Of a stretch of DNA of 47,516 nt, positions 1 to 9,977 are shown one piece after another (positions within the stretch are counted from its first letter, which is position 1; each line of letters opens with the position of its first letter). The stretch lies in contig CAMYJA010000011.1 of the NCBI GenBank assembly GCA_947258705.1, forward strand, positions 1 to 47,516. The letters are read 5' to 3'. Origin of the DNA: an uncultured Hyphomicrobiaceae bacterium (GTDB taxonomy: Bacteria > Pseudomonadota > Alphaproteobacteria > Rhizobiales > CAMYJA01). The notes beneath the pieces are model-generated. The model searched no databases. It was given only the letters and a program-made list of their open reading frames with translations, and was not told the origin of the DNA. The position numbers were made by a program, and so were the translations under genes.

Positions 1-98
1 ATGAATTTCAGCGTCACATATCCGAGCCAGCGCTTTGGAAAGGGCAGATCGTCATGCCATGATTGTTTTTCCGTCGGTTCGGTCGGTTTCTCGCTCAT
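1..98 (-). CDS. Unknown protein, N-terminal fragment
   Basis: Only the first 32 codons are inside the window; the gene runs off the left edge. The ATG at 98-96 overlaps the cysS stop codon (ATGA), which suggests translational coupling and one transcript with cysS. The visible peptide starts [20 protein letters not shown] and continues with [12 protein letters not shown] short charged, Pro-rich head leads into what could be the start of a membrane segment. I do not recognise the family. The overlap with cysS is the main evidence that it is real. Confidence 0.55.
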   Translation of the reverse strand, partial: MSEKPTEPTEKQSWHDDLPFPKRWLGYVTLKF

Positions 99-1456
99 CT
101 CTTGATCTCCCAAATTGTCTCCATCATACCGGTCTCGGGGTTTTTACCGTCTTTGAGTTGTATTCCCATCTCAACCAGCTCATCACGAATCCGATCAGCT
201 TCCGCCCAGTTGTTTTCTGCCCGGGCCGCGAGACGGGCATGGATGAGCGCATCAATTTTCACAGTCGTTTCAGCGTCCGAAATATCCTGTCCGTTCAGCT
301 TGGCAAGATCGACAGAGAAGCCCATAAAACTAAGAGAACCAGCTATAGATTTAAAATCATTCTCTTTTTTCAATTTGCTTAAAATCGCCCTCACCCATGG
401 CGTGTTTAAATCATCGCTGAGGGCTTCAACTACTTCCCAGTGCGGGGCCGGCTCCTCGCGGAATTCTTGAGCGATCGTATAGAAATCCCTTAATACCTTG
501 TGGGCCTCTTCCAAACCCTTCACCGTCCAGTCGATCGGCTGCCTATAATGTGTTTTGAGCATATTGAAGCGCAACACTTCGCCCGGCCAGTCCTTAAGCA
601 ACTCATTCACCGTTATAAAATTCCCCAAGCTCTTGGACATCTTCTCGCCCTCGACCTGGAGAAAGCCGTTGTGCATCCACACATTGGCCATCGCTTTCGT
701 GCCGTGGGCGCAGCGCGACTGAGCGATTTCGTTCTCATGATGCGGAAAGACGAGATCGACTCCGCCGCCGTGAATATCGAACACCTCGCCCAGATGTTTG
801 TCCGCCATGGCCGAGCATTCGATATGCCAGCCGGGCCGCCCACGCGTGGGAATTTTACATGGAGAATCCCACGCGGGCTCGCCCTCGCCTGAAGGCTTCC
901 ATAGGACGAAATCCATCGCATCGCGCTTATAGGCCGCCACCTCGACCCGCGCGCCCGCCTCCATCTCCTCGACCGTGCGGTTCGAGAGCAGCCCGTAATC
1001 ATCCATGGAGGATACCGAAAAGAGCACGTGATCCTCGGCCACATAAGCGTGACCGCGCTCGACCAGATCCTCGATCATGGCCTTCATCTCGCCGATATGT
1101 TCCGTCGCCCTTGGCTCGACGCTCGGTTCGAGAACGCCGAGCGCCTTGATGTCCGCATGAAACTGCTTGATGGTGCGGTCCGTCACCGCATTGATACTGA
1201 CGCCCTCCTCGGCGGCGCGGGCGTTAATCTTGTCGTCCACATCCGTGATATTGCGCACATAGGTGACATGATCGGCGCCATAAATCTGCCTGAGCAGCCG
1301 GAAGAGCACGTCGAACACGATGATCGGCCGCGCATTGCCGATATGGGCAAAATCGTAAACCGTCGGCCCGCACACATACATGCGCACGTTTTCGGGATCG
1401 ATCGGCGCGAACTCTTCCTTTTTGCGCGTCAGCGTATTGTAAAGCTTCAAGGTCAT
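95..1456 (-). CDS. cysS: Cysteinyl-tRNA synthetase
   Basis: Class I aminoacyl-tRNA synthetase that charges tRNA-Cys in the cytoplasm, about 453 aa, normal for the family. Seen: the HIGH-type motif FAHIGN near residue 36, the zinc-ligand region with C29 in YVCGPTVYD and a Cys in WHIECS near 214, HHENE near 239, and the KMSKS signature EKMSKSLGN near 272. The start chosen is the Met of MTLKLYN, where family members begin; an ATG three codons upstream (1465) is possible. The stop overlaps the next minus-strand gene by ATGA. The upstream region (1457-1900) is non-coding and holds a 12-bp repeat. Confidence 0.97.
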   Translation of the reverse strand: MTLKLYNTLTRKKEEFAPIDPENVRMYVCGPTVYDFAHIGNARPIIVFDVLFRLLRQIYGADHVTYVRNITDVDDKINARAAEEGVSINAVTDRTIKQFHADIKALGVLEPSVEPRATEHIGEMKAMIEDLVERGHAYVAEDHVLFSVSSMDDYGLLSNRTVEEMEAGARVEVAAYKRDAMDFVLWKPSGEGEPAWDSPCKIPTRGRPGWHIECSAMADKHLGEVFDIHGGGVDLVFPHHENEIAQSRCAHGTKAMANVWMHNGFLQVEGEKMSKSLGNFITVNELLKDWPGEVLRFNMLKTHYRQPIDWTVKGLEEAHKVLRDFYTIAQEFREEPAPHWEVVEALSDDLNTPWVRAILSKLKKENDFKSIAGSLSFMGFSVDLAKLNGQDISDAETTVKIDALIHARLAARAENNWAEADRIRDELVEMGIQLKDGKNPETGMMETIWEIKR

Positions 1457-1952
1457 GGCCACCATTTCACTCGCCGGGACAGGCGAGCGTTTCGGTCTCA
1501 ATCGTGGTGATGAAAATGAAGTACCGGCCGCGCGCCAACATCCTGTGTCAGGCGATAATAATTACACTCGGACAATTAATGCCGCATTGATTGCGGCAGA
1601 ATTTGCCGGGAAATATGCACGCGATACGTTCCATGGCCGCGAATGTGGTCAGTTTGCGCCTGATCGTCAAGCACTTTCGGCCCCGGGCGCACGGTGGCCC
1701 AGGTCAGAGGAGTGGCCGGAAGAGTGTCCGGAGAAGTGGCCGGAAGAGTGGCCGGAGGTGCACCCGGCCGGTGCGCCAGGCTCTGGGGAGATCGGAGACT
1801 TTGCCCATATGCCGCCGGCCGCGAATAGGCGCATATTTTAATATTGATTCGATAATTCGCGCCGAACCGGTGAAAATATCCGCAAAACTGAACCTTTTAC
1901 CGCCCTATTTGGTGCGTAGTCCCGTCATAGTATAAACTACGACAGAGTTTCG
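1457..1952. other. Non-coding stretch between cysS and the DUF2865 gene
   Basis: About 500 bases with no convincing gene. It should contain the divergent promoters of cysS and the DUF2865 gene. It holds a 6-bp hairpin GCCGCA/TGCGGC (1581-1597, loop TTGAT, no T-tract) and a four-unit 12-bp tandem repeat (1711-1758). An open frame on the plus strand (1455-1841) has a Glu/Trp/Pro-rich repeat produced by that repeat and no family resemblance, so it is not called. Confidence 0.6.
1711..1758. repeat. 12-bp tandem repeat, four units
   Basis: Four adjacent 12-base units: AGTGGCCGGAAG, AGTGTCCGGAGA, AGTGGCCGGAAG, AGTGGCCGGAGG. Units 1 and 3 are identical; units 2 and 4 differ by three bases and one base. 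It lies between divergent genes. No function is known; replication slippage is the simplest origin. Confidence 0.85.
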
Positions 1953-1988
1953 ATCACCTTCGCCGTCCTGGCGTTCGCCTGCCTGTCC

Positions 1989-3134
1989 TTGATGTCTGGC
2001 GACAGCCTGAGCCAGTCTCCCCAATATCCGGATTATAACCGGGACTATTCGCCCCCCCAGCCCGGCAGCCGGCCGCCGCAGAACCTCGACCCGCGCCGGG
2101 CGGAACGCGACTACATCGTTCCCGAAAACGATCCATATCTCGCCCCGCAGGCCCGGATGAATCCGCGCCAGAGATATTGCCGTCAGCTTGAGCAGAGGCT
2201 CGCGAAGGACTGGATCGAAAAGAACCGCGGCACCGAAGAGCTGCCGCGCATCGAGGCGGAAATGCGCAAGGCGCGGCAGAGCTACCGGAGATTGGAGCTC
2301 AGGGCGGAACGCTCCAATTGCTATGAGTATTTTCTCTTCTCGAAGACGGTCCGGCGCACGCGGCGCTGCTTCGCCATACATAAAAAGATCCAGGCCGCCC
2401 AGCGAAAACTGTCGTCTCTCGAGGGGCAGCATCAAAGGATCTCCCGTTCCCGGCAGGGCGGCACCTATCAGCGCAACGAGTTGATTTCTGCCCTTGCCCG
2501 CAACGGCTGCGGGCAGCAATATCGTCGCGAGGCCCGCAAAAACAGCTGGGGAATTTTTGATTTTCTGCAGCAGGACAATACGCGCGTCGATCCGCGCGGC
2601 CGTCTGGAACGCCACCACCTGCCTTTCGCAACCTACCGCACCATGTGCGTGCGCCTCTGCGACGGCTATTACTTCCCGGTCAGTTTTTCCGCCATGTCGA
2701 GCAAATTTCCCCAGGATGCCGATGCATGCCAGACGAAATGCGCCGCCCCCGCCAAGCTCTTCGTCCATGAAAACCCGGGCGGCAGCGTCGAAACCATGAC
2801 CTCGACCGATGGCCTGGCCTATAGCGAATTACCCAATGCCTGGCGCTACCGGAAGGAATTTATCAAGGGCTGCTCGTGCAAGATGGCGGACTACAATCCG
2901 GCCGCCATCGCCAGCTATGAAAACGATACCGCTGCCGGCAAGAAACAGCCCGACAGCGGATTGGGCGCTCCGAATATCGGCAATAATGCCCGTCCGCAAT
3001 CCCCTGGGACCGAACCGGCCCCGGCTCCGAAAAAGCCGGCGGCGAAACCCGGCGGACAGGCGAAAAAGGGAACCGCGCCCTCAGGCGCCAAGCCGAAATT
3101 GGCGCAACGCGCCGGGACCGGCGAGAAAAAATAG
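1989..3134 (+). CDS. DUF2865 family protein, probably secreted
   Basis: The region around residues 200-305 has the DUF2865 features known from Hyphomicrobiales: CVRLCDGYYFPVSF, then spaced cysteines (DADACQTKC), VHENPGGSVE and LPNAWRYRKEF. The function of this family is not known. The N-terminal half is rich in Arg/Glu/Gln with coiled-coil character. The tail (from about 320) is Pro/Ala/Lys-rich and of low complexity. The first canonical start is TTG 1989 (ATG at 1992), but the frame is open upstream to a TAG at 1917 and encodes a signal-peptide-like stretch ITFAVLAFACLSL just before it, so the real 5' end is doubtful. The gene converges on gltX with a 2-base gap. Confidence 0.8.
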   Translation: MMSGDSLSQSPQYPDYNRDYSPPQPGSRPPQNLDPRRAERDYIVPENDPYLAPQARMNPRQRYCRQLEQRLAKDWIEKNRGTEELPRIEAEMRKARQSYRRLELRAERSNCYEYFLFSKTVRRTRRCFAIHKKIQAAQRKLSSLEGQHQRISRSRQGGTYQRNELISALARNGCGQQYRREARKNSWGIFDFLQQDNTRVDPRGRLERHHLPFATYRTMCVRLCDGYYFPVSFSAMSSKFPQDADACQTKCAAPAKLFVHENPGGSVETMTSTDGLAYSELPNAWRYRKEFIKGCSCKMADYNPAAIASYENDTAAGKKQPDSGLGAPNIGNNARPQSPGTEPAPAPKKPAAKPGGQAKKGTAPSGAKPKLAQRAGTGEKK

Positions 3135-3136
3135 CC

Positions 3137-4516
3137 TCAGGCCTTTTCCCCCGACAGACGCGCATGGGCTTTCTCGCGGCCGATCAGCGGCAATAACAGC
3201 TTGAGCTCCGGCCCGAACTCCATCCCCGTCAGGGCCAGCCGCAGCGGACGAAAAAGCGCCTTGCCCTTGGCTCCCGTCTCTTTTTTAACGGCCGCCGTCC
3301 AGACGCCCCAGCTCATCTCGTCATAAGGCTCGTCCGGCAGGAGTTCCGCCGCGCGCGCAATGAACTCACCGTCCTCGATCACCGGCTCGATCGCGCCCCA
3401 GACGATGCCGTTCCACATGTCCACATCGCCAAAGCGCTCGATATTCCCACGCACCGCCAGCCAGAACGCTTCCACCTCCGGTTTGCTGCGGCCCTCAAGC
3501 CGGGCATCCAGACGCGCCTCGACCTCCGCATAGACCGTCTCATGCAGAAGCTTGCCGTTAAGCGCGCGAAGCTCCTGCGGATCGAAACGCGCCGGTGAGC
3601 GTGAAAGTTTCGAAAACGAGAACTGATCCTCGATGTCGATAAGACTGTGGAACGGCCGCACCGGATCGGACGTGCCGATGGTCGCCGCATGACTTACCAC
3701 CGCAAGGGACTCCAGCCCGTCTTCGCGAAAAGAGCTGATGGAAAGATCGCCCAACCGTTTTGAAAGCGCCTGTCCGTCCGCGCCGATCAGTAAATTATGA
3801 TGCCCGAATTTCGGGATATCGCCGCCAAGCGCTTCGAAAAGTTGTATCTGCGCCGCCGTATTGGCCACATGATCCTCGCCGCGAATGACGTCCGAGATGG
3901 CGAAATCGATATCGTCCACCACGCTCGGCAGCGTATAGAGATAGCTTCCGTCAGCGCGAACGAGTATGGGATCCGACAGGGAGCCGAGGTCCACCTGCTG
4001 CGTGCCCCTGACGAGATCGTCCCAGCCGATTTTAGTCTCGACGATATTGTCCGGTTCGCCATCGAAATTATGCATGAGAAAGCGCCAGTGCGGTTTGCGC
4101 CCCTCCGCCTCATGCGCCGCTCGTTCCTTGTCGTCTTCCCTGAGCCCGCTGCGGTCGTAAATCGGCGGAAGCCCGCGCGCCAGCTTGCGTTTGCGCCGTC
4201 GGTCGAGCTCCTCCATCGTCTCGTAACAGGGGTAGAGCCGCCCGTCCGCTTTCAGTTTCGCCACCATCGCGTCATAGCGGTCGAACCGGTCCGACTGCCT
4301 GGCTTCAAGATCCCAGTCAAGTCCGAGCCAGCGCAGGTCTTCGCGGATCCCGTCGGCAAATTCCTCCGTCGAACGCGCCTGATCCGTATCGTCAAGCCTG
4401 AGCATGAACTTTCCGCCCGACTTGTGCGCAAAGAGCCAGTTAATCAGAGCCGTCCGAATATTGCCCACATGCAACCGCCCCGTGGGGCTCGGCGCAAACC
4501 GCACAATAGTGTCCAA
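3137..4516 (-). CDS. gltX: Glutamyl-tRNA synthetase
   Basis: Class I synthetase that attaches glutamate to tRNA-Glu, and in many alphaproteobacteria also to tRNA-Gln for later amidation by GatCAB. 459 aa, full length. Seen: HIGH-type motif in [12 protein letters not shown] (residues 8-19), LRLDDTD near 39, and a KMSKS equivalent ALSKRLGD near 250. The SKRL form is typical of the second GluRS type found in alphaproteobacteria. Whether it discriminates between the two tRNAs cannot be read from sequence alone. The start lies 5 bases after the nadE stop, so the two genes are probably co-transcribed. Confidence 0.95.
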   Translation of the reverse strand: MDTIVRFAPSPTGRLHVGNIRTALINWLFAHKSGGKFMLRLDDTDQARSTEEFADGIREDLRWLGLDWDLEARQSDRFDRYDAMVAKLKADGRLYPCYETMEELDRRRKRKLARGLPPIYDRSGLREDDKERAAHEAEGRKPHWRFLMHNFDGEPDNIVETKIGWDDLVRGTQQVDLGSLSDPILVRADGSYLYTLPSVVDDIDFAISDVIRGEDHVANTAAQIQLFEALGGDIPKFGHHNLLIGADGQALSKRLGDLSISSFREDGLESLAVVSHAATIGTSDPVRPFHSLIDIEDQFSFSKLSRSPARFDPQELRALNGKLLHETVYAEVEARLDARLEGRSKPEVEAFWLAVRGNIERFGDVDMWNGIVWGAIEPVIEDGEFIARAAELLPDEPYDEMSWGVWTAAVKKETGAKGKALFRPLRLALTGMEFGPELKLLLPLIGREKAHARLSGEKA

Positions 4517-4521
4517 AATAC

Positions 4522-6189
4522 CTATTCCCGAAATTTGTTTGTGATCGGATAACGACGGTCGCGGCCAAAATTCTTGAGAGAAATCTTAACCCCGGGTGCG
4601 GCCTGACGGCGCTTGTACTCGGCCAGATAGAGAAGATGCTGCACATGGTTGACCAGTTCTCGGTCATGCCCCCTCTCGACAATATCGTCAAGAGGTGTTT
4701 CATGCTCGACCAGGCATTCGAGAATGTCGTCAAGGACATCGTAAGGCGGCAAACTGTCCTGATCGCTTTGGTTTTCCCTGAGCTCCGCCGACGGCGCCTT
4801 TGTGATGATGTTCTCCGGGATGACCACCCCCTCCGGGCCGCGCGCCCCCTCCGGCCTGTTCCCGTTGCGGTACTCCGCCAGCGCATAGACCTGCGTCTTG
4901 TAAATATCCTTGATCGGATTAAAGCCGCCATTCATGTCGCCGTAAAGGGTTGCATAGCCGACCGACACTTCGGATTTGTTCCCCGTCGTCACCAGCATGT
5001 CGCCAAACTTGTTCGACACAGCCATCAATACGACCCCGCGTGTTCGCGATTGAATATTCTCTTCCGTGATATCGGCCTTCCGCCCGGCAAAGAGGTCCTT
5101 CAGCGTGTCTGCAAAACCCTCGACCGGCTGTTCGATTTCGCATATGTCATAGCGCACCCCGAGCGCCCACGCGCAGGCTGCGGCATCTTCGAGGCTTTCC
5201 TCACTTGTATAGCGGTATGGCAGCATCAGGCAGTGAACCTGCTCCGCCCCGAGCGCATCGACGGCGATGGCCGCGGTGAGCGCCGAATCGATCCCTCCCG
5301 AGAGCCCGAGCACGACGCCGGGAAAACCGTTCTTGTGCACATAATCCTTGAGGCCCAGAACCAGGGCCGCATAAATATCGGCATTTATATTGTCCTCATG
5401 CCGTGCAACGGGCCCCTCGAACCGCCAGTGATCCTGGTCCCTGATGAGGCTGCAAATCCCGATATCCTCACGAAAGCGGGGAGCTTGATAGGCAGTTGCG
5501 TGATCCCGGTTGTGTGCGAATGAACCGCCATCGAAGACGAGCTCGTCCTGCCCGCCGATCTGATTGACATAAAGAAGCGGCAGCCCGGATTCCGAAATCC
5601 GCTCCGTCACCGCGTTCATGCGCTCTTCGGCCTTTTTCCTGGTGAAAGGCGAGCCATTGGGCACGATCAGGCATTCGGCGCCGGTTTCCACCAGACATTC
5701 GATCACGTCCTCGACCCAGATGTCCTCGCAGATGGGAACGCCGATCCGGACGCCGCGAAAGCTGATCGGTCCCGGCATCGGGCCTTCGTCGAATATCCTC
5801 TGCTCGTCGAAAACACCGTAATTCGGCAGCTTGACCTTGTGGCGAAGGGCCGAAATTTCGCCCCCCTCGAGCAAGGCCGTGCTGTTGTAGAGCTTGCCCC
5901 CTTCAGCCCACAAGGTCCCCATCAATATGGCCGTGCCGCCATCGCCGGTTTTTTGCGCGAGTTCCCTGACCGCTTCCATCGTGGCTGTCTGGAAGGCCGG
6001 TTTCAGAACCAGGTCCTCGGGCGGATATCCGGTAATAAAAAGCTCCGGGAACACAAGAAGATCGGCCTTTAGCGCGCGCGCGCTTTCAAGCGCCTCTTCC
6101 GCCTTCGCCAGATTGCCCGAAAGATCGCCGACAACGGGATTGAGCTGCGCGACGGCGATCGAAAGCCTGTCTGTTTGTTTGTCATTCAT
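4522..6189 (-). CDS. nadE: Glutamine-dependent NAD+ synthase
   Basis: Last step of NAD synthesis: deamido-NAD + ATP + glutamine to NAD. About 555 aa in two domains. The N-terminal nitrilase/glutaminase domain carries the Glu-Lys-Cys triad context: [28 protein letters not shown] and VPICEDIW. The C-terminal ATP-pyrophosphatase domain has the P-loop [15 protein letters not shown]. The start is the Met of [15 protein letters not shown]; the longer open frame upstream lacks resemblance to the family. It forms a two-gene unit with gltX and is divergent from the methyltransferase at 6387. Confidence 0.95.
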   Translation of the reverse strand: MNDKQTDRLSIAVAQLNPVVGDLSGNLAKAEEALESARALKADLLVFPELFITGYPPEDLVLKPAFQTATMEAVRELAQKTGDGGTAILMGTLWAEGGKLYNSTALLEGGEISALRHKVKLPNYGVFDEQRIFDEGPMPGPISFRGVRIGVPICEDIWVEDVIECLVETGAECLIVPNGSPFTRKKAEERMNAVTERISESGLPLLYVNQIGGQDELVFDGGSFAHNRDHATAYQAPRFREDIGICSLIRDQDHWRFEGPVARHEDNINADIYAALVLGLKDYVHKNGFPGVVLGLSGGIDSALTAAIAVDALGAEQVHCLMLPYRYTSEESLEDAAACAWALGVRYDICEIEQPVEGFADTLKDLFAGRKADITEENIQSRTRGVVLMAVSNKFGDMLVTTGNKSEVSVGYATLYGDMNGGFNPIKDIYKTQVYALAEYRNGNRPEGARGPEGVVIPENIITKAPSAELRENQSDQDSLPPYDVLDDILECLVEHETPLDDIVERGHDRELVNHVQHLLYLAEYKRRQAAPGVKISLKNFGRDRRYPITNKFRE

Positions 6190-6386
6190 CAGCCGATCGC
6201 ATAGACCGCAAGCGTGCGGAATGCAAGGTTGAGATGTCCCGGACGAAATGAATTCCACCCGTTTCAAGCGCACCGGGCGGCGGTAAATTCTCCCGCGTCG
6301 CATATGTCATGTATTGTTGGGCCAAATGATTTGCCCAACTTCAAGACCGGGGATATAGTCCCGCGACCTCAAATAAATGAAATTGC

Positions 6387-7208
6387 ATGATGACCGATCT
6401 TGAAGATGTCGAGAGCCATTTCGCATTTGGCGAGAACTGGGCGGCCTATGCGGAAAGCATTGGCGAGGAGGAGATCGGCGAAGCCGAACGGGGGCTCCTG
6501 AAGCTTCTTGACCGGGATGAAATAGAAGGCCGCAGCTTCGCCGATATCGGCTGCGGGTCCGGCCTCCATGCGCTCGCCGCCCTCAGGCTCGGTGCGCGCA
6601 GCATCAATGCCTTCGATATCGACAAAAACTCCGTCGCCACGGCCCGCGCGCTCCTCACCCGCCACGCCGCCGGCGCTTCCTGGTCGGTCACCGAGAAAAG
6701 CGTTTTCGAGCTCGATCCGGCGGAACACGGCCCTTACGACATCGTCTATTCCTGGGGCGTCCTCCACCATACCGGCAATCTCGACAAGGCTTTGAGAAAT
6801 GCCACCGCCCTCGTCGGCAACAACGGACTGTTCGTGATCGCCCTTTACCGCCGGACAACCCTTGATCCTTTCTGGATAGCCGAAAAGAAATGGTATATGC
6901 GCGCCTCGCCAAACGCGCAGAAGCGGGCGCAGACCGCCTATCGTGCAGCGCTTCGCCTGGGCATGGCCATGAGTGGCCGCAATTTTTCCGAATATGTCGA
7001 GAACTACCGCTCAAGGCGCGGCATGGATCTCGACCACGACATCCATGACTGGCTCGGCGGATACCCTTACGAGGCGATCCTCGAACCGGAAGTCGACGAT
7101 TTTCTCACGCGCATGGACTTCGAAAAATCCCGCAGCATCGCCCGGCCGAAAACCTTTGGACTTCTGGGATCGGGCTGCGACGAATACGTCTATCGAAAAA
7201 ATTCCTGA
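6387..7208 (+). CDS. Class I SAM-dependent methyltransferase
   Basis: 273 aa Rossmann-fold methyltransferase. Motif I is FADIGCGSGLHALAALRLGA (about residues 50-70), followed by an acidic motif II (AFDID near 75) and YSWGVLHHTGNLDKAL near 120. The C-terminal part (FWIAEKKWYMRASP, NYRSRRGMDLDHD) resembles the small-molecule/lipid-type methyltransferases often seen in sugar and natural product loci, but the substrate cannot be assigned. Two adjacent ATG codons (6387, 6390) are possible starts, with no clear Shine-Dalgarno. It is a single gene between divergent nadE and convergent DAHP synthase. Confidence 0.85.
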   Translation: MMTDLEDVESHFAFGENWAAYAESIGEEEIGEAERGLLKLLDRDEIEGRSFADIGCGSGLHALAALRLGARSINAFDIDKNSVATARALLTRHAAGASWSVTEKSVFELDPAEHGPYDIVYSWGVLHHTGNLDKALRNATALVGNNGLFVIALYRRTTLDPFWIAEKKWYMRASPNAQKRAQTAYRAALRLGMAMSGRNFSEYVENYRSRRGMDLDHDIHDWLGGYPYEAILEPEVDDFLTRMDFEKSRSIARPKTFGLLGSGCDEYVYRKNS

Positions 7209-7228
7209 GCCTTTCGGCCGAACGGCCG

Positions 7229-8614
7229 CTATGCCGAGATCGGCACGGCGTCCATACCTTTTCCGTTGCGCGAGCGCTTGAGGCGCTCCGCGATCATAAA
7301 GGCCAGCTCAAGCGCCTGATCCGCATTGAGACGCGGGTCGCAATGGGTGTGATAACGGTCGGAAAGGTCCGTTTCGCTGATCGGCCGCGCGCCGCCGATG
7401 CATTCCGTCACGTTCTGGCCGGTCATCTCCACATGCACGCCGCCGGCATAGGTGCCCTCGGCTTCATGCACATCGAAGAAAGCTTCGACCTCGCGCAGCA
7501 CCCGGTCGAAGGGACGTGTCTTGAAGCCCGTCGCGGCCTTGACCGTATTGCCGTGCATCGGATCGCACGACCATACGACCGTGCGCCCTTCGCGTTCCAC
7601 GGCGCGGATATGCTTCGGCAGATGCTCCTCGATCTGATCCGCCCCATAGCGCGTAATCAGCGTCATTCGGCCCGGCTCGTCTTCGGGATTGAGCACATCG
7701 AGCAGGCGGATGAGTTCGTCTTCATCGAGCGATGGACCGCATTTGACGCCGATCGGATTGCGGATACCCCGGCAGAACTCGATATGCCCGTGATCGAGCT
7801 GCCGCGTGCGGTCGCCGACCCAGAGAAAATGCCCCGAGGTCGCATACCATTCGCCACTGGTGGAATCGATCCGCGTCAGCGCTTCCTCATAGCCCAAAAG
7901 CAGCGTTTCATGGCTCGTGTAAAACCGCGTCGATCTCAACTGCCCCGTATTCTCGGACGTGATGCCGCAGGACCGCATGAAATTCAAGGCGCCTGAAATC
8001 TGATCGGCCAGCTCCTGATAGCGTTCGCTGATCGGACTGTCCTTGAGAAAACCGAGCGTCCATTGATGCACATGCTCGAGATTGGCGTATCCGCCCTGGG
8101 CAAAGGCGCGCAACAGGTTGAGCGTGGCCGCCGACTGCCTGTAGGCATTGATCTGGCGCCGCGGATCGGGCATCCGCTCTTCTTCGGTAAACCCAATGGC
8201 GTTGACGATGTCGCCGCGATAGCTCGGCAGCTCGACATCGCCCTGCCGCTCGTTCGGGTCCGAGCGCGGCTTGGCGAACTGCCCCGCGATCCGGCCGAGT
8301 TTAACCACCGGACAGCCTCCGGCGAATGTCAGCACGACCGCCATTTGCAAAAACACGCGGAAGAAGTCGCGAATATTGTCCGCGCCATGTTCGGCGAAAC
8401 TCTCCGCGCAGTCGCCGCCATGAAGCAGGAAACTCCGCCCCTTGGCAACATCGGCCAATTGCCTCTTCAAGGCCCGCGCTTCGCCCGCAAAGACCAGCGG
8501 CGGAAATGTCCCAAGCTGCTCTTCAACCGCGCTCAGGGCCGCCTTGTCCTTATAGTCTGGCATTTGCAGAACCGGCTTCGAACGCCAGCTCTGAGGTGAC
8601 CATTTCGCACCCAT
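7229..8614 (-). CDS. 3-deoxy-7-phosphoheptulonate (DAHP) synthase, class II
   Basis: First step of the shikimate pathway: phosphoenolpyruvate + erythrose 4-phosphate to DAHP. 461 aa, the length of the plant-like class II family, unrelated in sequence to E. coli AroF/G/H. Seen: WSPQSWR at the N-terminus, [15 protein letters not shown] near 75, [12 protein letters not shown] near 105, KCGPS near 290, [10 protein letters not shown] near 360 and CIGGARPI near 415. The metal-binding Cys is expected in GGDCAES. Upstream lies a 419-base non-coding stretch. The gene converges on the methyltransferase. Confidence 0.95.
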   Translation of the reverse strand: MGAKWSPQSWRSKPVLQMPDYKDKAALSAVEEQLGTFPPLVFAGEARALKRQLADVAKGRSFLLHGGDCAESFAEHGADNIRDFFRVFLQMAVVLTFAGGCPVVKLGRIAGQFAKPRSDPNERQGDVELPSYRGDIVNAIGFTEEERMPDPRRQINAYRQSAATLNLLRAFAQGGYANLEHVHQWTLGFLKDSPISERYQELADQISGALNFMRSCGITSENTGQLRSTRFYTSHETLLLGYEEALTRIDSTSGEWYATSGHFLWVGDRTRQLDHGHIEFCRGIRNPIGVKCGPSLDEDELIRLLDVLNPEDEPGRMTLITRYGADQIEEHLPKHIRAVEREGRTVVWSCDPMHGNTVKAATGFKTRPFDRVLREVEAFFDVHEAEGTYAGGVHVEMTGQNVTECIGGARPISETDLSDRYHTHCDPRLNADQALELAFMIAERLKRSRNGKGMDAVPISA

Positions 8615-9033
8615 GTTCTCTAAACTCCTGCAATCGCAAAAACCTTATGGCCTCTGCGATCTTCTTATAGCTGTTTCTTGTTCCCGGCTATATAGGCGAA
8701 CCGGGGCGTCATGACCAGCCTAGAGCGCAATGCCGCTGGAATGAACCGGTTTGCGTGGTGGTTCCGGCCTTCCGGGCCGTCGCTGAAAGTCCGGCCGTTC
8801 GCCATTAGGCCGATACGCTGTGACCCTGTCGCGCCGTGATGCTGTTGTGCAGTGACCCTTTTGCGCTGTGAAGAGCCTGCGCAACCCCTTGAGATCGTAC
8901 CTGACCGCGCCCCGTAAGTTGACGTTAACGTAAATTGCTTTACTATACCGTTATTCAGACATCATAAAGCGGACATTGCCACAATCCGGTACGATAAAAT
9001 CACCCTTGGCATTGTACCACGAGGCGCGATGAA
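8615..9033. other. Non-coding stretch between DAHP synthase and hydrolase genes
   Basis: 419 bases with no supported gene, between divergent genes, so it should carry both promoters. A GGCC/GGCC hairpin (CGGCCTTCCGGGCCG) lies near 8770. The only clear operator-like site is a 10-bp palindrome at 8922-8931, listed separately. Confidence 0.5.
8919..8934. promoter_or_regulatory. Palindromic operator-like site ACGTTAACGT
   Basis: TTGACGTTAACGTAAA contains a perfect 10-bp palindrome 103 bases before the hydrolase ATG. From memory, ACGTnnACGT cores of this kind resemble sites of MerR-family LiuR-type regulators of branched-chain amino acid or fatty acid catabolism in proteobacteria. No such regulator gene is in the window, so this is inference. 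Confidence 0.35.
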
Positions 9034-9933
9034 ATGGCTCAATACACTGCGATCGACGATCCGGTCAATGTAACGCCGCAAAGCATAGCCGCCCTTGACG
9101 GGTTTTTTCTCGCGGCGACAGAATATGCGCCCCCTGGCACGCGGCATCTCGACCGCCCACTCATTCTCATCAGCGCAGCCGCTGCCGTCCCCCAGTCATA
9201 TTACACAAAATTCGCGACCTGGCTTTCCGAGAGCGGATATCAAGCCATAACCTATGACTATCGCGGCATCGGCCGTTCCCGGCCCCATTCCCTCAGAAGT
9301 TTCGAGGCGCGCATGCGTGACTGGGGCGAGTTGGATCTGGCGGGTGTTCTTGACTGGGCGGAAAAAACCTGGCCCGGCCGGCCGATCTACAATATCGGCC
9401 ACAGCATCGGCGGCTTCGCGCCCGGCCTCGCCCACAACAATCATTTGATAGCAAAGCAGGTAAACATCGCCACCCTCAGCGGCCATTGGCGCTTCATGAA
9501 AGACCGGGAGAGATACAAGGTGGCGTTTTTCATGTTCACCCTCATGCCGCTGATCACCAGGGTCTGGGGATATTTTCCCGGCTGGGTTATGGGCAACGCG
9601 GAGGACATGCCCCGCGGGGTCATGCTCGAATGGGCACGCTGGTGCCGCTCCGGAAATTTTCTCTTCGACGATCCGTCCCTGTCGTCGAAAAAATACTTCG
9701 AGCAATTCGAGGCACCCCTGCGCGCCTATCAGTTTTCCGACGATGTCTGGGGCACGAAACGCGCGGTCGGGCATATTACCGAGCGCTATGTCCGGGCCAA
9801 AAACCGCCATATCAGATCCATTTCACCGGCGGATATCGGCACCGTCAATATCGGCCATATGGGATTTTTCCGCGAACGTTTTCGCGACACGCTCTGGCCC
9901 GACGCGGCCGAATGGCTTTTTCAGGAGCTGTAG
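9034..9933 (+). CDS. Alpha/beta-fold hydrolase (COG4757-like)
   Basis: 299 aa. Seen: ITYDYRGIGRSRP near 72, the nucleophile elbow GHSIGG near 128 (Ser nucleophile) and a late His in NIGHMGFFRERF near 272, consistent with a Ser-Asp-His triad. The layout matches the uncharacterised predicted alpha/beta hydrolases of COG4757. The substrate is unknown; an ester or a lipid is possible. The start ATG follows a weak AGGCG. The next gene, a carboxylate-amine ligase, starts 44 bases downstream on the same strand. A palindromic site lies upstream. Confidence 0.85.
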   Translation: MAQYTAIDDPVNVTPQSIAALDGFFLAATEYAPPGTRHLDRPLILISAAAAVPQSYYTKFATWLSESGYQAITYDYRGIGRSRPHSLRSFEARMRDWGELDLAGVLDWAEKTWPGRPIYNIGHSIGGFAPGLAHNNHLIAKQVNIATLSGHWRFMKDRERYKVAFFMFTLMPLITRVWGYFPGWVMGNAEDMPRGVMLEWARWCRSGNFLFDDPSLSSKKYFEQFEAPLRAYQFSDDVWGTKRAVGHITERYVRAKNRHIRSISPADIGTVNIGHMGFFRERFRDTLWPDAAEWLFQEL

Positions 9934-9977
9934 AAAGCCCCCTACCCCTCGCACCTAATCTGTGCCAAGTTCCGCGC

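Noticed and set aside
1455-1841. A 128-codon open frame on the plus strand over the cysS upstream region
   Set aside because: No recognisable start signal or family; its Glu/Trp/Pro repeat is produced by the 12-bp DNA repeat, and it overlaps the cysS start.
9486-9977. Upstream extension of the carboxylate-amine ligase frame by 164 codons
   Set aside because: It lies inside the hydrolase gene in another frame, and family resemblance begins only at MSNKEPSFTLGIEEEY.
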